Shown here: positions 8,898 through 16,943 of the stretch, piece by piece
Position numbering within the stretch: position 1 is the stretch's first letter
How the letters are laid out: every line of letters starts with the position of its first letter
Source of the DNA: Kumtagia ephedrae
Lineage (GTDB): Bacteria; Pseudomonadota; Alphaproteobacteria; Rhizobiales; Rhizobiaceae
DNA: 64,000 nucleotides
Direction: 5' to 3'
NCBI RefSeq assembly: GCF_003012745.1
Contig: NZ_PXYK01000018.1
Coordinates: 78,505-142,504 of the forward strand
The notes under the pieces: generated by a model
Seen by the model: the letters and a program-made list of their open reading frames with translations, nothing else
The model's database searches: none
What the model was told of the DNA's origin: nothing
Translations under genes and position numbers: made by a program

Positions 8898-9045
8898 CAG
8901 GCATCATGTACAGCTTGACGGAGCAAGGTAGGGCTTCGCTTCGATCTTGCCGGCTTTGTGCCGTTCAGCGAGATTTTCTTGGCGGATCTGGTTCTTCACA
9001 GTGGTTGAACCGTGAGCTGAGCAGGCGGCTTGCAATGAGGGAGAT

Positions 9046-10476
9046 ATGCGCATGAAATCGAAGTATCTGGCAAGATTCATTCTTATGACTGGCCTGGCGA
9101 CCGCGGCCAGCTCGGGCAACGCAAACGCGCTGACCGCCGAGGAGGCCAAGTCGATCGCCATGGATGCCTATGTCTACGGATACTCGCTGATCACCACCGA
9201 GGTGACGCGGGTGCAGATGACCAACGTCGACAAGATCGAGGAACTGCGCGGCCCGATGGGGCAGTTCATCAACGTCAAGCGCTATCCGCCGGGCGACTAT
9301 CGCGGCGTCTCCGCGCCGAACGCAGATACGCTCTACTCTGCGGCGTGGCTCGATCTCGGCGACCAGCCCTGGGTCTTGTCCTATCCGGACATGGGCAAGC
9401 GCTACTTCCTCTTTCCAATGTACAGTCTGTGGATGCCGGTCATCCACTCCGGCGGCAGCCGCACCAGCGGCGAGAAAGCCCACACCTTCCTGCTGTCCGG
9501 TCCCGGCTGGAGCGGCGAGGTTCCCGAAGGGATGACACACGTGGAAGTGCCGACCCGCTACATGCTCATCCTCGGCCGCACCTACGCAGACGGCACCGAC
9601 GCCGACTACGAGGCGGTGAACGCGTTGCAGGCGCAGTACGACATCCGCCCGCTGTCGGCGGTCGGTAAGGCCGACTACGTCTACCAGGCGCCGCCGGTCG
9701 ATCCCGAGCCGGGGTTTTCGATGACCGACAAGCCACAGGCGGTGATCCTGGGGTTCGGCACCGAAGGCTATTTCGATCGGATGGCCGATCTCATGTGCAA
9801 GACCGCACCGCCGGCGGCGGAAGACGCGCCGATGCTGGCGCGGATGGCGAAGATCGGCCTCGAGCCGTGCAAGGACTTCGACCTCGCAGCACTCGGCCCC
9901 GAGATCGCGGCGGCACTCGAGACTTTGCCGCAGGACGCGCTCAAGCATATCGGCGACAACCAGCACGTACTCGGTTCCGAGGTGAACGGCTGGACCATGA
10001 CCAAGGGGGTCGGTGCCTATGGGACCGACTATATGAAGCGGGCGGTCGTCGCGGCCTTCGGCTGGCCGGCGAACCTGCAGGAGGATGCGGTTTATCCCTA
10101 CACGCTGCGCGACGCCGACGGCCAGCCGCTCTCCGGCGAGCACAAGTACACGCTGACCTTTGCCAAGGGCGAGGAACCGCCGGTCAGCGGCTTCTGGTCG
10201 ATCACCATGTATGAGATCGACCAAGGCTGGTGGTTCGTGCCGAACAAGCTGAACAAGTTCACGGTCAGCCCGCGCAACAATCCGGTGCCCAACGAAGACG
10301 GCTCGTTGACGCTTTATTTCCAGAACGAGTCGCCGGGCGCGGGCAAGGAGGCGAACTGGCTCCCTGCGCCGAAGGGCGCATTCCTACCGATGCTCAGAAT
10401 GTACTGGCCCAAGGAGACCAGCCCCTCGATCCTCGACGGAAGCTGGATGCCGCCTGTGGTGAAAAGGGTCCAATAG
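9046..10476 (+). CDS. Exported DUF1254/DUF1214 domain protein
   Basis: This 476-residue protein has a signal peptide (residues 1-28, cleavage near ANA-LTAEEA). A DUF1254 domain follows (about 30-180: AKSIAMDAYVYGYSLITTEV, SAPNADTLYSAAWLDL, MYSLWMPVIHSGGSR). A C-terminal DUF1214 domain follows that (about 340-455: FWSITMYEIDQGWWFVPNKLNKFT). This two-domain architecture is widespread in proteobacteria and of unknown biochemical role. A GAGGGAG ribosome binding site precedes 9046; the ATG at 9052 is equally credible. Its divergent AraC neighbour suggests inducible expression, possibly by a hydrophobic or carbohydrate-derived signal, which is inference. Confidence 0.85.
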   Translation: MRMKSKYLARFILMTGLATAASSGNANALTAEEAKSIAMDAYVYGYSLITTEVTRVQMTNVDKIEELRGPMGQFINVKRYPPGDYRGVSAPNADTLYSAAWLDLGDQPWVLSYPDMGKRYFLFPMYSLWMPVIHSGGSRTSGEKAHTFLLSGPGWSGEVPEGMTHVEVPTRYMLILGRTYADGTDADYEAVNALQAQYDIRPLSAVGKADYVYQAPPVDPEPGFSMTDKPQAVILGFGTEGYFDRMADLMCKTAPPAAEDAPMLARMAKIGLEPCKDFDLAALGPEIAAALETLPQDALKHIGDNQHVLGSEVNGWTMTKGVGAYGTDYMKRAVVAAFGWPANLQEDAVYPYTLRDADGQPLSGEHKYTLTFAKGEEPPVSGFWSITMYEIDQGWWFVPNKLNKFTVSPRNNPVPNEDGSLTLYFQNESPGAGKEANWLPAPKGAFLPMLRMYWPKETSPSILDGSWMPPVVKRVQ

Positions 10477-10607
10477 CGCGAGACAGTGTCCAGCTAAAGC
10501 GTGCTTCGTCCCGCCGGTCCGAACACGCGCGGGAGAACCTTGTGCAAGTTTGAGCGAGGTCCGTCAGGCCCGGAGCCGAGACTTGCAAAGTCGGCCGGCG
10601 ATCCCGA

Positions 10608-10656
10608 GAAATGGCGCGCAATCCTGTCATAGACGCGGATTGCGCGCATTTCCGTT
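10608..10656. terminator. Hairpin between convergent genes, likely bidirectional terminator
   Basis: Arms GAAATGGCGCGCAATCC and GGATTGCGCGCATTTC pair with one bulged G around a 12-base loop, followed by CGTTTTCC on the plus strand. It lies between the convergent DUF1254 and suhB genes. The rest of the 221-base gap holds no gene. Confidence 0.6.
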
Positions 10657-10697
10657 TTCCCGATAACCGCAGTCAACCGAGGCCGGCAACTTCGCGC

Positions 10698-11498
10698 TCA
10701 GCGCCCCGCCACCGGCTTCTTCAGCGTCTTCAGCAGCGCCCGGTGGATCGTCTCGTTGCCGGCGACGATCGAGCGGTTGTCGAACATGCCCTGCTCGCCG
10801 TGCCGGTCGGAGACGAAGCCGCCGGCCTCGCGGATCAACAGCATGCCGGCGGCGATGTCCCAGGGCGACAGCGGGTCTTCCCAGAAACCGTCGAGCCGGC
10901 CGGCGGCGACATAGGCGAGGTCGAGCGATGCGGAGCCGAGGCGGCGGATGCCGGCCACCTCGCCCATGACGTTGCGCAGCTCGACCAGGTAGTTGCCGTG
11001 GTGGCCGAGGCCGAGATGCGGCATGCCGGTGCCGATCACCGTGTCCGACAGTTTCGAGCGCGCCGCGACGCGCAGACGGCGGTCGTTCATGAAGGCGCCG
11101 CCGCCGCGCTCGGCGGTGTAGAGCTCGTCCATGGCCGGATTGTAGATCACGCCGGCGACGACCTGGCCCTGGCGCTCCAGGGCGATCGACACGGCGAAGA
11201 TCGGCAGGCCGTGCAGGAAATTGGTGGTGCCGTCGAGCGGATCGACGATCCAGCGGTGCTGGTCGTCGTCGCCCGCCACCACACCGCGCTCCTCCATCAG
11301 GAAGCCGTAGCCCGGACGGGCACGCGACAGCTCGGCAAAGACGATGTCCTCGGCCTTGCGGTCGGCCTGGCTGACGAAATCGGCCGGACCCTTCAGCGAC
11401 ACCTGCAGGTTCTGCACCTCGCCGAAATCGCGCGACAGCGAGCGGCCGGCCTTCATTGCCGCCTGGACCATGACATTGAGGAGTGCGGAGCGCGCCAT
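10698..11498 (-). CDS. suhB: Inositol monophosphatase family protein (SuhB-like)
   Basis: This 266-residue Mg2+-dependent phosphatase shows the family motifs in order: metal-binding FLMEERG (E near residue 70), WIVDPLDGTTNFLHGLPIFAVS (near 83-104), and C-terminal LSPWDIAAGMLLIREAGG with the third catalytic Asp. SuhB-like proteins hydrolyse myo-inositol phosphates and, in enterobacteria, also bind the rRNA transcription complex. It follows efp with 18 bases between them. With the Sel1 protein and the ThiE-like gene it could form a four-gene minus-strand unit. Full length; no irregularity seen. Confidence 0.92.
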   Translation of the reverse strand: MARSALLNVMVQAAMKAGRSLSRDFGEVQNLQVSLKGPADFVSQADRKAEDIVFAELSRARPGYGFLMEERGVVAGDDDQHRWIVDPLDGTTNFLHGLPIFAVSIALERQGQVVAGVIYNPAMDELYTAERGGGAFMNDRRLRVAARSKLSDTVIGTGMPHLGLGHHGNYLVELRNVMGEVAGIRRLGSASLDLAYVAAGRLDGFWEDPLSPWDIAAGMLLIREAGGFVSDRHGEQGMFDNRSIVAGNETIHRALLKTLKKPVAGR

Positions 11499-11516
11499 CG
11501 TGACTATCCCGGGCCG

Positions 11517-12083
11517 TCAGTCGGCGCGGCGCAGATAGGTGATCTCGTTGGTGTCGACGAGGATCCTCTCGCCGGCCTCGATGAAGGGCGGCACCAGCAC
11601 GCGGACGCCGTTCTCCAGCACGGCGGGCTTGTAGGAGGAGGCGGCCGTCTGGCCCTTGACCACCGGATCGGCCTCGGTGATGGTCAGCACCACCTGGTCG
11701 GGCAGGGCGATGCCGATCGGCTTCTCCTCATAGAGCTCGACGGTGACGGTCATGCCGTCCTGCAGGAAGGCGGCGCGCTCGCCGACGAAATCCTTCTGCA
11801 GCTCGAGCTGCTCGTAGCTCTCGGTGTCCATGAACACCAGCGCCTCGCCCTGCTCGTAGAGGAAGGAGAAATCCTTCTGCTCCAGCCGCACGCGCTCGAC
11901 CGTCTCGGCCGAGCGGAAGCGCTCGTTGAGCTTGGTGCCGTTGATGAGGTTCTTCAGTTCGACCTGGTTGTAGGCCCCGCCCTTGCCGGGTTTGACCGCG
12001 TTGGTCTTGACCGCCACCCAGAGGCCGCCATCGTGCTCGATGACGTTGCCGGGACGGATTTCGTTGCCGTTGATCTTGGCCAT
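11517..12083 (-). CDS. efp: Translation elongation factor P
   Basis: This 188-residue EF-P has its N-terminal KOW-like domain followed by two OB folds. EF-P binds between the ribosomal P and E sites and relieves stalling at polyproline. The loop KPGKGGAY places lysine at position 34, the residue beta-lysylated by EpmA/EpmB in many bacteria. Nearby ribosomal or modification genes are absent here. The start [12 protein letters not shown] at 12083 matches the family; an in-frame extension to 12146 is rejected. C-terminal [18 protein letters not shown] is canonical. Confidence 0.97.
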   Translation of the reverse strand: MAKINGNEIRPGNVIEHDGGLWVAVKTNAVKPGKGGAYNQVELKNLINGTKLNERFRSAETVERVRLEQKDFSFLYEQGEALVFMDTESYEQLELQKDFVGERAAFLQDGMTVTVELYEEKPIGIALPDQVVLTITEADPVVKGQTAASSYKPAVLENGVRVLVPPFIEAGERILVDTNEITYLRRAD

Positions 12084-12198
12084 TTTGTGCTTGTTCCGGA
12101 GGAAAGAGTTCGCTGCTGTCGCGATTTTCGGGGCTTCCAAGACCATAAAACGCCGCGGGAGGCAAGAGAGCGGCCGGTTGCGGATGCGCTGCCTGCGG

Positions 12199-13206
12199 TC
12201 AGCGCAGCCGGTTCGACCGCTCCAGCGCCTGCTTGATCTCCTCGTCGGTCAAGCCGTCGAAGAAATCCTCCATGATGGGATCGACCAGGCCGGCGCGCCG
12301 GGCAAGCAGGTACCAGGACGCGGCGGCGGCCGTGTCCGGCGCGACGCCGAGGCCCTGCATGTAAAGCTTGGCGACGTCGTTCTGGGCCGCGACGTTGCCG
12401 CCGCGCGCCGCCCTGAGCAGCCAGGCGAACCCCTCGGCGCGGTTCCGCTCGCCGCCCCGGCCCTCCATCAGCCAGTGGCCGAGGTCGAGCTGGGCGGTGT
12501 CGTAGTTCTGGCGCGCGGCCAAGAGCAGCCACCGGCGCGCCTCCTTGTCGTCGGCCTTCTTGCCGCCCACGCCGTTGGCGGAGATCTGCGACATCGCGTA
12601 CTGCGCGTCCGCCAGGCCGTCCCGCGCCGCGCGCTCATAGTAGGAAACCGCCTTGGCAAGGCCGCGCTCGTCGGGCTCGCGCTTGATCAGCATCTGCGCG
12701 AAGTTGAACTGCGCGAACAAATTGCCGGCCTCGGCCGCCGCCTGCATGAGGGCGAAGGCCTGCTTGTCGTCCTTCTTGACGAAGCGCCCGTCGAGCAAAA
12801 GCAGCGCGTACTGGAACTGCGCCTCCGGGATGCCCTGCTCGGATGCCAGCTGATACCATTTCGCCGCGCCCGCCTCGTCGCGCGGCCGGCCGAGCCCGCG
12901 CGACAGGATTTCGGCAACCAGCGTCTGCGCCGCCGGGTCGCCGTTCTCTGCGCGCACTAGGGCGAGGTTGTAGGCGGTCATGTAAAGCCCGCGCTGGAAG
13001 GCGCCAAAGGCCTGGTCGGGCTGGCGCTGGCCGAAGCGCTCGGGATCGACATTGCCGTCGCGCGTCAGCCCGCCCGAGAAGCGTTCGGGATCGACCGGGC
13101 TGGGCAGCCGGTTGTCGGTCGGGTTCTCGGCCGCAGGCACGGGAAGGGCCATGGCGACCGCGGCCGCCGCAGCCAGCGAGAGGAGCCTTGGCGCGCGCAT
13201 GGTCAT
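12199..13206 (-). CDS. Exported Sel1-repeat (TPR-like) protein
   Basis: This 335-residue protein has a signal peptide (residues 1-26, [16 protein letters not shown]). At least five Sel1-like repeats follow between about residues 75 and 310, recognisable as [44 protein letters not shown], and related blocks, pairing two helices each. Sel1 proteins are periplasmic or envelope scaffolds for protein contacts; no partner can be named. The start ATG 13206 (MTMRAPR; a second ATG lies at 13200) is 4 bases after the stop of the ThiE-like gene, so the two are co-translated. Confidence 0.85.
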   Translation of the reverse strand: MTMRAPRLLSLAAAAAVAMALPVPAAENPTDNRLPSPVDPERFSGGLTRDGNVDPERFGQRQPDQAFGAFQRGLYMTAYNLALVRAENGDPAAQTLVAEILSRGLGRPRDEAGAAKWYQLASEQGIPEAQFQYALLLLDGRFVKKDDKQAFALMQAAAEAGNLFAQFNFAQMLIKREPDERGLAKAVSYYERAARDGLADAQYAMSQISANGVGGKKADDKEARRWLLLAARQNYDTAQLDLGHWLMEGRGGERNRAEGFAWLLRAARGGNVAAQNDVAKLYMQGLGVAPDTAAAASWYLLARRAGLVDPIMEDFFDGLTDEEIKQALERSNRLR

Positions 13207-13210
13207 GGCG

Positions 13211-13867
13211 TCAGTTCCCGAACCGCGGCGCGGTCCGGTCGAGGATCGCGTTCGCCTGTTCCACCGCAGCGCGCGGATCGGCGTCCGGCCCGAACACCGC
13301 GCTCGACAGCGCAACGAAGTCGGCGCCGGTCGCGGCCACAGCCTCGACCGAAGAGACGTCCGACCCGCCCAGCACGATGCAGGGGATTTCCACCAGCTCC
13401 GCCCACCAGGCTCCGAGCGCCAGGTTGCGCCGGTGCGGCTCCGGCTTGGTGTCGAAGCCGAAGCGGCCGAAGAACATGTAGTCGGGCTGCGTCTCGCCGA
13501 GCTCCAGCGCGTCGTCGCGGGTGGTGGCGCCGCCCGTCCCGACGATCATCCTGCCCTGCCAGCGCTCCACCGCCTGGCGCAGCTCGTCCTTGGCCATCTC
13601 CAGATGGATACCGTCGGCCCCGACCCTGCCGGCGATGCGCGTGTCGCCGGCAACGATCGCGGCGATGCCGGCTTCCTGGGCGATGCGCACGATCGGCGCG
13701 GCGAAATCCTGGAAGGCGGCCTCGCCGGCGCGGGCCGGCAGGATCAGCGAGGCGACGTCGCCGCCGGCGGCGGCTTCGAGCAGGCGCGGGCCGAAGCTCT
13801 CGGCGTCTTCGCCGGACGGCGCGATCAGCACGAGGCGGCAGCGGTTGGGGGGCGTTCTGTCGGTCAT
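13211..13867 (-). CDS. Thiamine-phosphate synthase-like (ThiE/TenI fold) protein
   Basis: This 218-residue (beta/alpha)8 protein resembles thiamine phosphate synthase in the second half: GADGIHLEMAKDEL, YMFFGRFGFDTK, IPCIVLGGSDVSSVEAVAATGADFVALSSAVF. In true ThiE a Gln-Arg-Lys motif at the end of beta-strand 2 binds the pyrimidine diphosphate. Here that position reads SLILPARAG, so the motif is not intact. It is not next to other thiamine genes but is coupled to a Sel1-repeat gene. It may be a TenI-like paralogue rather than the housekeeping ThiE. Confidence 0.75.
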   Translation of the reverse strand: MTDRTPPNRCRLVLIAPSGEDAESFGPRLLEAAAGGDVASLILPARAGEAAFQDFAAPIVRIAQEAGIAAIVAGDTRIAGRVGADGIHLEMAKDELRQAVERWQGRMIVGTGGATTRDDALELGETQPDYMFFGRFGFDTKPEPHRRNLALGAWWAELVEIPCIVLGGSDVSSVEAVAATGADFVALSSAVFGPDADPRAAVEQANAILDRTAPRFGN

Positions 13868-13979
13868 GTCGGTGCGGCGGAACGCCTTTGGTTCGAGCTA
13901 TACGGAGGCGCGCAGCCATGCCGCGCGATCATGTTTGCATTTTGACATAGACGAGGCTGCCCGCTTTGAACAGGCTGGC

Positions 13980-14273
13980 CTACGCGGCATGCAACGCCCG
14001 GTCGACGGCCTCGCGCTCCCGCTGGATAACGATCAGATAGGCCCGGGCCGCGCTGTCGGGTGACGACCGCCCCTGCTCCCAATCGCGCAACCGCGCGAGC
14101 CCGAAGCCATACTGCGCGGAAAATTGCTCCTGGCTTAATCCTAGACCCTTGCGGATGCTCCGTACGTCGATCGTTTCCGGAACATGGAGTGCGCCGCGAT
14201 CTTGATCGCCCTGGGCGAATGCGATGGCGTCCTCCAGGCCCGCCTTGATCTTTTCGAACGCGTGTTTTGTCAT
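13980..14273 (-). CDS. HTH antitoxin (HigA/RelB-associated, XRE family)
   Basis: This 97-residue protein has a Cro/C1-type helix-turn-helix: IRKGLGLSQEQFSAQYGFGLARLRDWEQGR, roughly residues 46-75. It would neutralise the RelE/HigB-like toxin encoded just upstream and repress the pair. ATG at 14273 is chosen because AAGGTGAG lies 4 bases before it and the toxin stop is 4 bases away; an ATG at 14288 is possible. The toxin-first order is that of HigBA systems. Toxin-antitoxin function is inferred from family and arrangement. Confidence 0.82.
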   Translation of the reverse strand: MTKHAFEKIKAGLEDAIAFAQGDQDRGALHVPETIDVRSIRKGLGLSQEQFSAQYGFGLARLRDWEQGRSSPDSAARAYLIVIQREREAVDRALHAA

Positions 14274-14277
14274 TGGC

Positions 14278-14613
14278 TCACCTTCCATAGTGTTCGAACA
14301 GTATCTTGGTCAGCTTCGCCAAGTTGTTGCGCTCGGCTTTGGTCAGGTTGTCCTTTTCGCCCTTGCCAAACACCGTGATCAGAAACACGGGAAAGTGGAC
14401 GCTGCCGAAGGCGAAGATGATCCGGTATCCGCCGCTCTTTCCTTTGCTGCGGCCGGCGAGCCGGACTTTCCGGCAACCACCGGTGCCCTGCATGATGTCG
14501 CCGCTGTGCGGATCCCACGCAACCAGATCGATCGCTGCGGCTCGCTCGGCATCCGTCATGCCGGCCGCTTTGGCGGCCGCGAGATAAGCATTGGTTTCGA
14601 CGACCGTCTGCAT
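14278..14613 (-). CDS. RelE/HigB-like mRNA interferase toxin
   Basis: This 111-residue protein has the RelE-fold signature GCRKVRLAGRSKGKSGGYRIIFAF, HFPVFLITVFGKGEKDNLTKAERNNL, and a C-terminal LAKLTKILFEHYGR. These match the ribosome-dependent or free mRNA interferases of the RelE/HigB superfamily (DUF4258/RelE-like type II toxins). Key basic residues for RNA cleavage (R, K in the RLAGRSKGKSGG stretch) are present. It precedes its antitoxin gene with a 4-base spacer. The 129 bases upstream contain no other gene. Confidence 0.82.
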   Translation of the reverse strand: MQTVVETNAYLAAAKAAGMTDAERAAAIDLVAWDPHSGDIMQGTGGCRKVRLAGRSKGKSGGYRIIFAFGSVHFPVFLITVFGKGEKDNLTKAERNNLAKLTKILFEHYGR

Positions 14614-14742
14614 GACCTATGCTACGGAATTTCCGGAGTTCGTCAAGTTGGCACATACAATACTTCCGGCCCGCGCCTTTCATGCCAGGTCTATGCAAAG
14701 CGGGGCAGGCCGGGTTATGCAGCGGCGAAAGGCCCTCCCCGC

Positions 14743-15513
14743 ATGACCGCTCTCCTCACCGATCCGTGGTTCTACGCCGCCGCCGTGCCGGCGGTCATCC
14801 TGGTCGGCCTGTCCAAGGGCGGCCTGGGCGGTGCTTTCGGCTTCGCCGGCGTGCCGCTGATGGCGCTGGCGATGTCGCCGGTGCAGGCGGCGGCGATTCT
14901 GCTGCCCATCCTGATCCTCATGGACCTGGTATCGTTGTGGAGCTGGCGCGGCGTCTTCGACCGCGACCTGCTGCGCTCCATGATGCCCGGCGCGCTGGTC
15001 GGTATCGGCGCCGGCTGGCTCACCGCCTCGCTGGTCACCGCCGACATGGTCCGCCTTATCGTCGGCGCCGTCGCTTTCGTCTTCGTGCTGCGCTGGATCT
15101 ATCAGCAGCTCCGCCATGGCGGCGGCCATGCGGCGTCGCGCAACCCTGTGCTCGCGGCCTTCTGGGGTACGGTCGCCGGCTTCACCAGCTTCGTCGCGCA
15201 TGTCGGCGGCCCGCCCTTCCAGGTCTATGCGCTGCCGCTCCGGCTCGACCCGAAGGTGCTGACCGGCACAGCCGTCATCTTCTTCGCCATCACCAACGCC
15301 ATCAAGCTCGTTCCCTATTTCGCGCTCGGCCAGTTCGACGCGACCAATCTCGCCGCTTCCGCAGCGCTGATGCCGATCGCGCCGCTGGCCACGCTGGCCG
15401 GCGCATGGCTGGTGCGGCGGATGCGGCCGGAGGTCTTCTATCCGTTCACCTATGCCACCGTGGCGCTGATCGCGGTGAAGCTGCTGTGGGACGGCGCCGC
15501 GCAATTGTTTTGA
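14743..15513 (+). CDS. TauE/SafE-family membrane permease
   Basis: This 256-residue membrane protein has about eight helices. The duplicated TauE/SafE motif is seen as VILVGLSKGGLGGAFGFAGVPLMAL near residues 15-40 and FWGTVAGFTSFVAHVGGPPFQVYALPL near 135-165. The family is proposed to export sulfite, sulfoacetate or other anions. ATG at 14743 starts the family-like sequence; the upstream frame is non-coding. It stands as a monocistron between the toxin gene (opposite strand) and the OpgC-like gene. The organosulfur operon lies at the left end, but it is 8 kb away and no direct link is visible. Confidence 0.9.
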   Translation: MTALLTDPWFYAAAVPAVILVGLSKGGLGGAFGFAGVPLMALAMSPVQAAAILLPILILMDLVSLWSWRGVFDRDLLRSMMPGALVGIGAGWLTASLVTADMVRLIVGAVAFVFVLRWIYQQLRHGGGHAASRNPVLAAFWGTVAGFTSFVAHVGGPPFQVYALPLRLDPKVLTGTAVIFFAITNAIKLVPYFALGQFDATNLAASAALMPIAPLATLAGAWLVRRMRPEVFYPFTYATVALIAVKLLWDGAAQLF

Positions 15514-15656
15514 GCTGAAACATTTCGTGATGGGAAATTGGCGGGAATTCGGCCGCGACGCATGCTGCCGCCACACGGCCGTCACATGACGCACCCGCAA
15601 TGTCGCACCGGGCGGGCGGCAAGGAACTTTGTTCGCGTTTGGAACTTTACGCCGCG

Positions 15657-16823
15657 ATGACGACCAACACAGCCTCCACGCGGGATACCCGCATCGACGT
15701 ATTCCGCGCGCTGGCGCTGCTGACGATCTTCGTCAACCACGTCCCGGGCACGGTCTTCGAGCACCTCACGCACAAGAATTTCGGCTTCTCCGATTCGGCG
15801 GAGGCCTTCGTGCTGATCTCGGGCATCGCCGTCGGCCTCGCCTATGGCCTGAAGTTCGAGCCGGGCAGCCGGCTCTTGATGACGCTCAAGGCATGGCGGC
15901 GCGCCTGCGTGCTCTATGTCGCCCATATCGTCACCACGGTGGCGACGCTGGCCATGTTCTCGGCCGCGGCGCTGTGGTTCGCGCGCCCCAAGCTGCTGGA
16001 GATGATCAACATCACGGCGCTGGTGGAGGATACGCCGCGCGCGCTCGTCGGCCTCGCCACGCTCGGCCATCAGGTCGGCTACAACAACATCCTGTCGATG
16101 TATGCCGCGGTGCTCGTCATGCTGCCGCTGTTCCTGCTGCTCAGCCGCGTCAGCCTGGTGCTGATGGTCACCGTCTCCGGCCTCGTCTGGTTCGCCGCCG
16201 GCTACTGGCAGATCGCGCCCTCCAACTATCCCACCGACGGCTTCTGGTTCCTCAACCCGCTGTCCTGGCAGTTCCTGTTCGTGATCGGCATGGCCTGCAT
16301 GCTGCATGTGAAGCGCGGCGGCGCGATCTGCTACAGCCGCCCGCTGGCGGCGATGTCGCTGGGCTTCATCGTCCTGGCCTTCGTCTGGGTGCGCGGGTCG
16401 TTCTGGGGGCTGGAGGCGTCCATCGACCTGCCGCCGGTGCTTTCCGGCTTCGACAAGACCTTCCTGTCGCTGCCGCGGCTGCTGCACGTGCTGGCGCTGG
16501 CCTATCTGATCGTCGCGATCCCGTCGCTCTCCAACCTGGCGCGCACCGGCGCCAACAGCCCGCTGGCGGTGCTCGGCAGGCATTCGCTGCCGGTCTTCAT
16601 CGCCGGCACGATGCTGGCCATGGCCGGACAGGTGCTGAAGGTCGTCTATGGCGGCGGCGTGCTGTTCGACACCGCCCTGATCGGCGCCGGCATCGCGCTG
16701 CAGTTCACGCTGGCGTACTGGCTGGAATGGCTGCCGACGATCGGCTGGGGCGGCAAGCGACCGGCGCCGCGACCGGCCGCGCCGCCGGCGCCATACGAGG
16801 GGCGCGGGCTGCGGCCCGCCTGA
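15657..16823 (+). CDS. OpgC-domain membrane acyltransferase-like protein
   Basis: This 388-residue polytopic membrane protein has about ten helices. It opens TRDTRIDVFRALALLTIFVNHVPGTVFEHLTHKNFGFSDSAEAFVLISG, the OpgC signature: Asp-Arg near the N-terminus, a membrane His, and the FVLISG segment. OpgC proteins transfer succinyl groups to osmoregulated periplasmic glucans, although many paralogues have unknown acceptors. The Pro-rich C-terminal tail is cytoplasmic and probably unstructured. ATG 15657 is chosen by family length; an upstream ATG at 15600 would add 19 unrelated residues. The ribosome binding site is weak. Confidence 0.88.
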   Translation: MTTNTASTRDTRIDVFRALALLTIFVNHVPGTVFEHLTHKNFGFSDSAEAFVLISGIAVGLAYGLKFEPGSRLLMTLKAWRRACVLYVAHIVTTVATLAMFSAAALWFARPKLLEMINITALVEDTPRALVGLATLGHQVGYNNILSMYAAVLVMLPLFLLLSRVSLVLMVTVSGLVWFAAGYWQIAPSNYPTDGFWFLNPLSWQFLFVIGMACMLHVKRGGAICYSRPLAAMSLGFIVLAFVWVRGSFWGLEASIDLPPVLSGFDKTFLSLPRLLHVLALAYLIVAIPSLSNLARTGANSPLAVLGRHSLPVFIAGTMLAMAGQVLKVVYGGGVLFDTALIGAGIALQFTLAYWLEWLPTIGWGGKRPAPRPAAPPAPYEGRGLRPA

Positions 16824-16943
16824 CGGCGGGCGGCCCTCCTTTCCTCGTCCACTTTCCCTCCGTACGAGGAACGGAATTTCTTCCCCGCCGCCGCGGCGCG
16901 CTCTAGGATCGGCGCAAACACCAGCCGTTCCGGGGAGCGAATC

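Noticed and set aside
16905..16943. Search for an ATG start for the acyl-CoA synthetase
   Set aside because: No in-frame ATG precedes the conserved N-terminus; TTG 16944 with GGGGAG is the better start.
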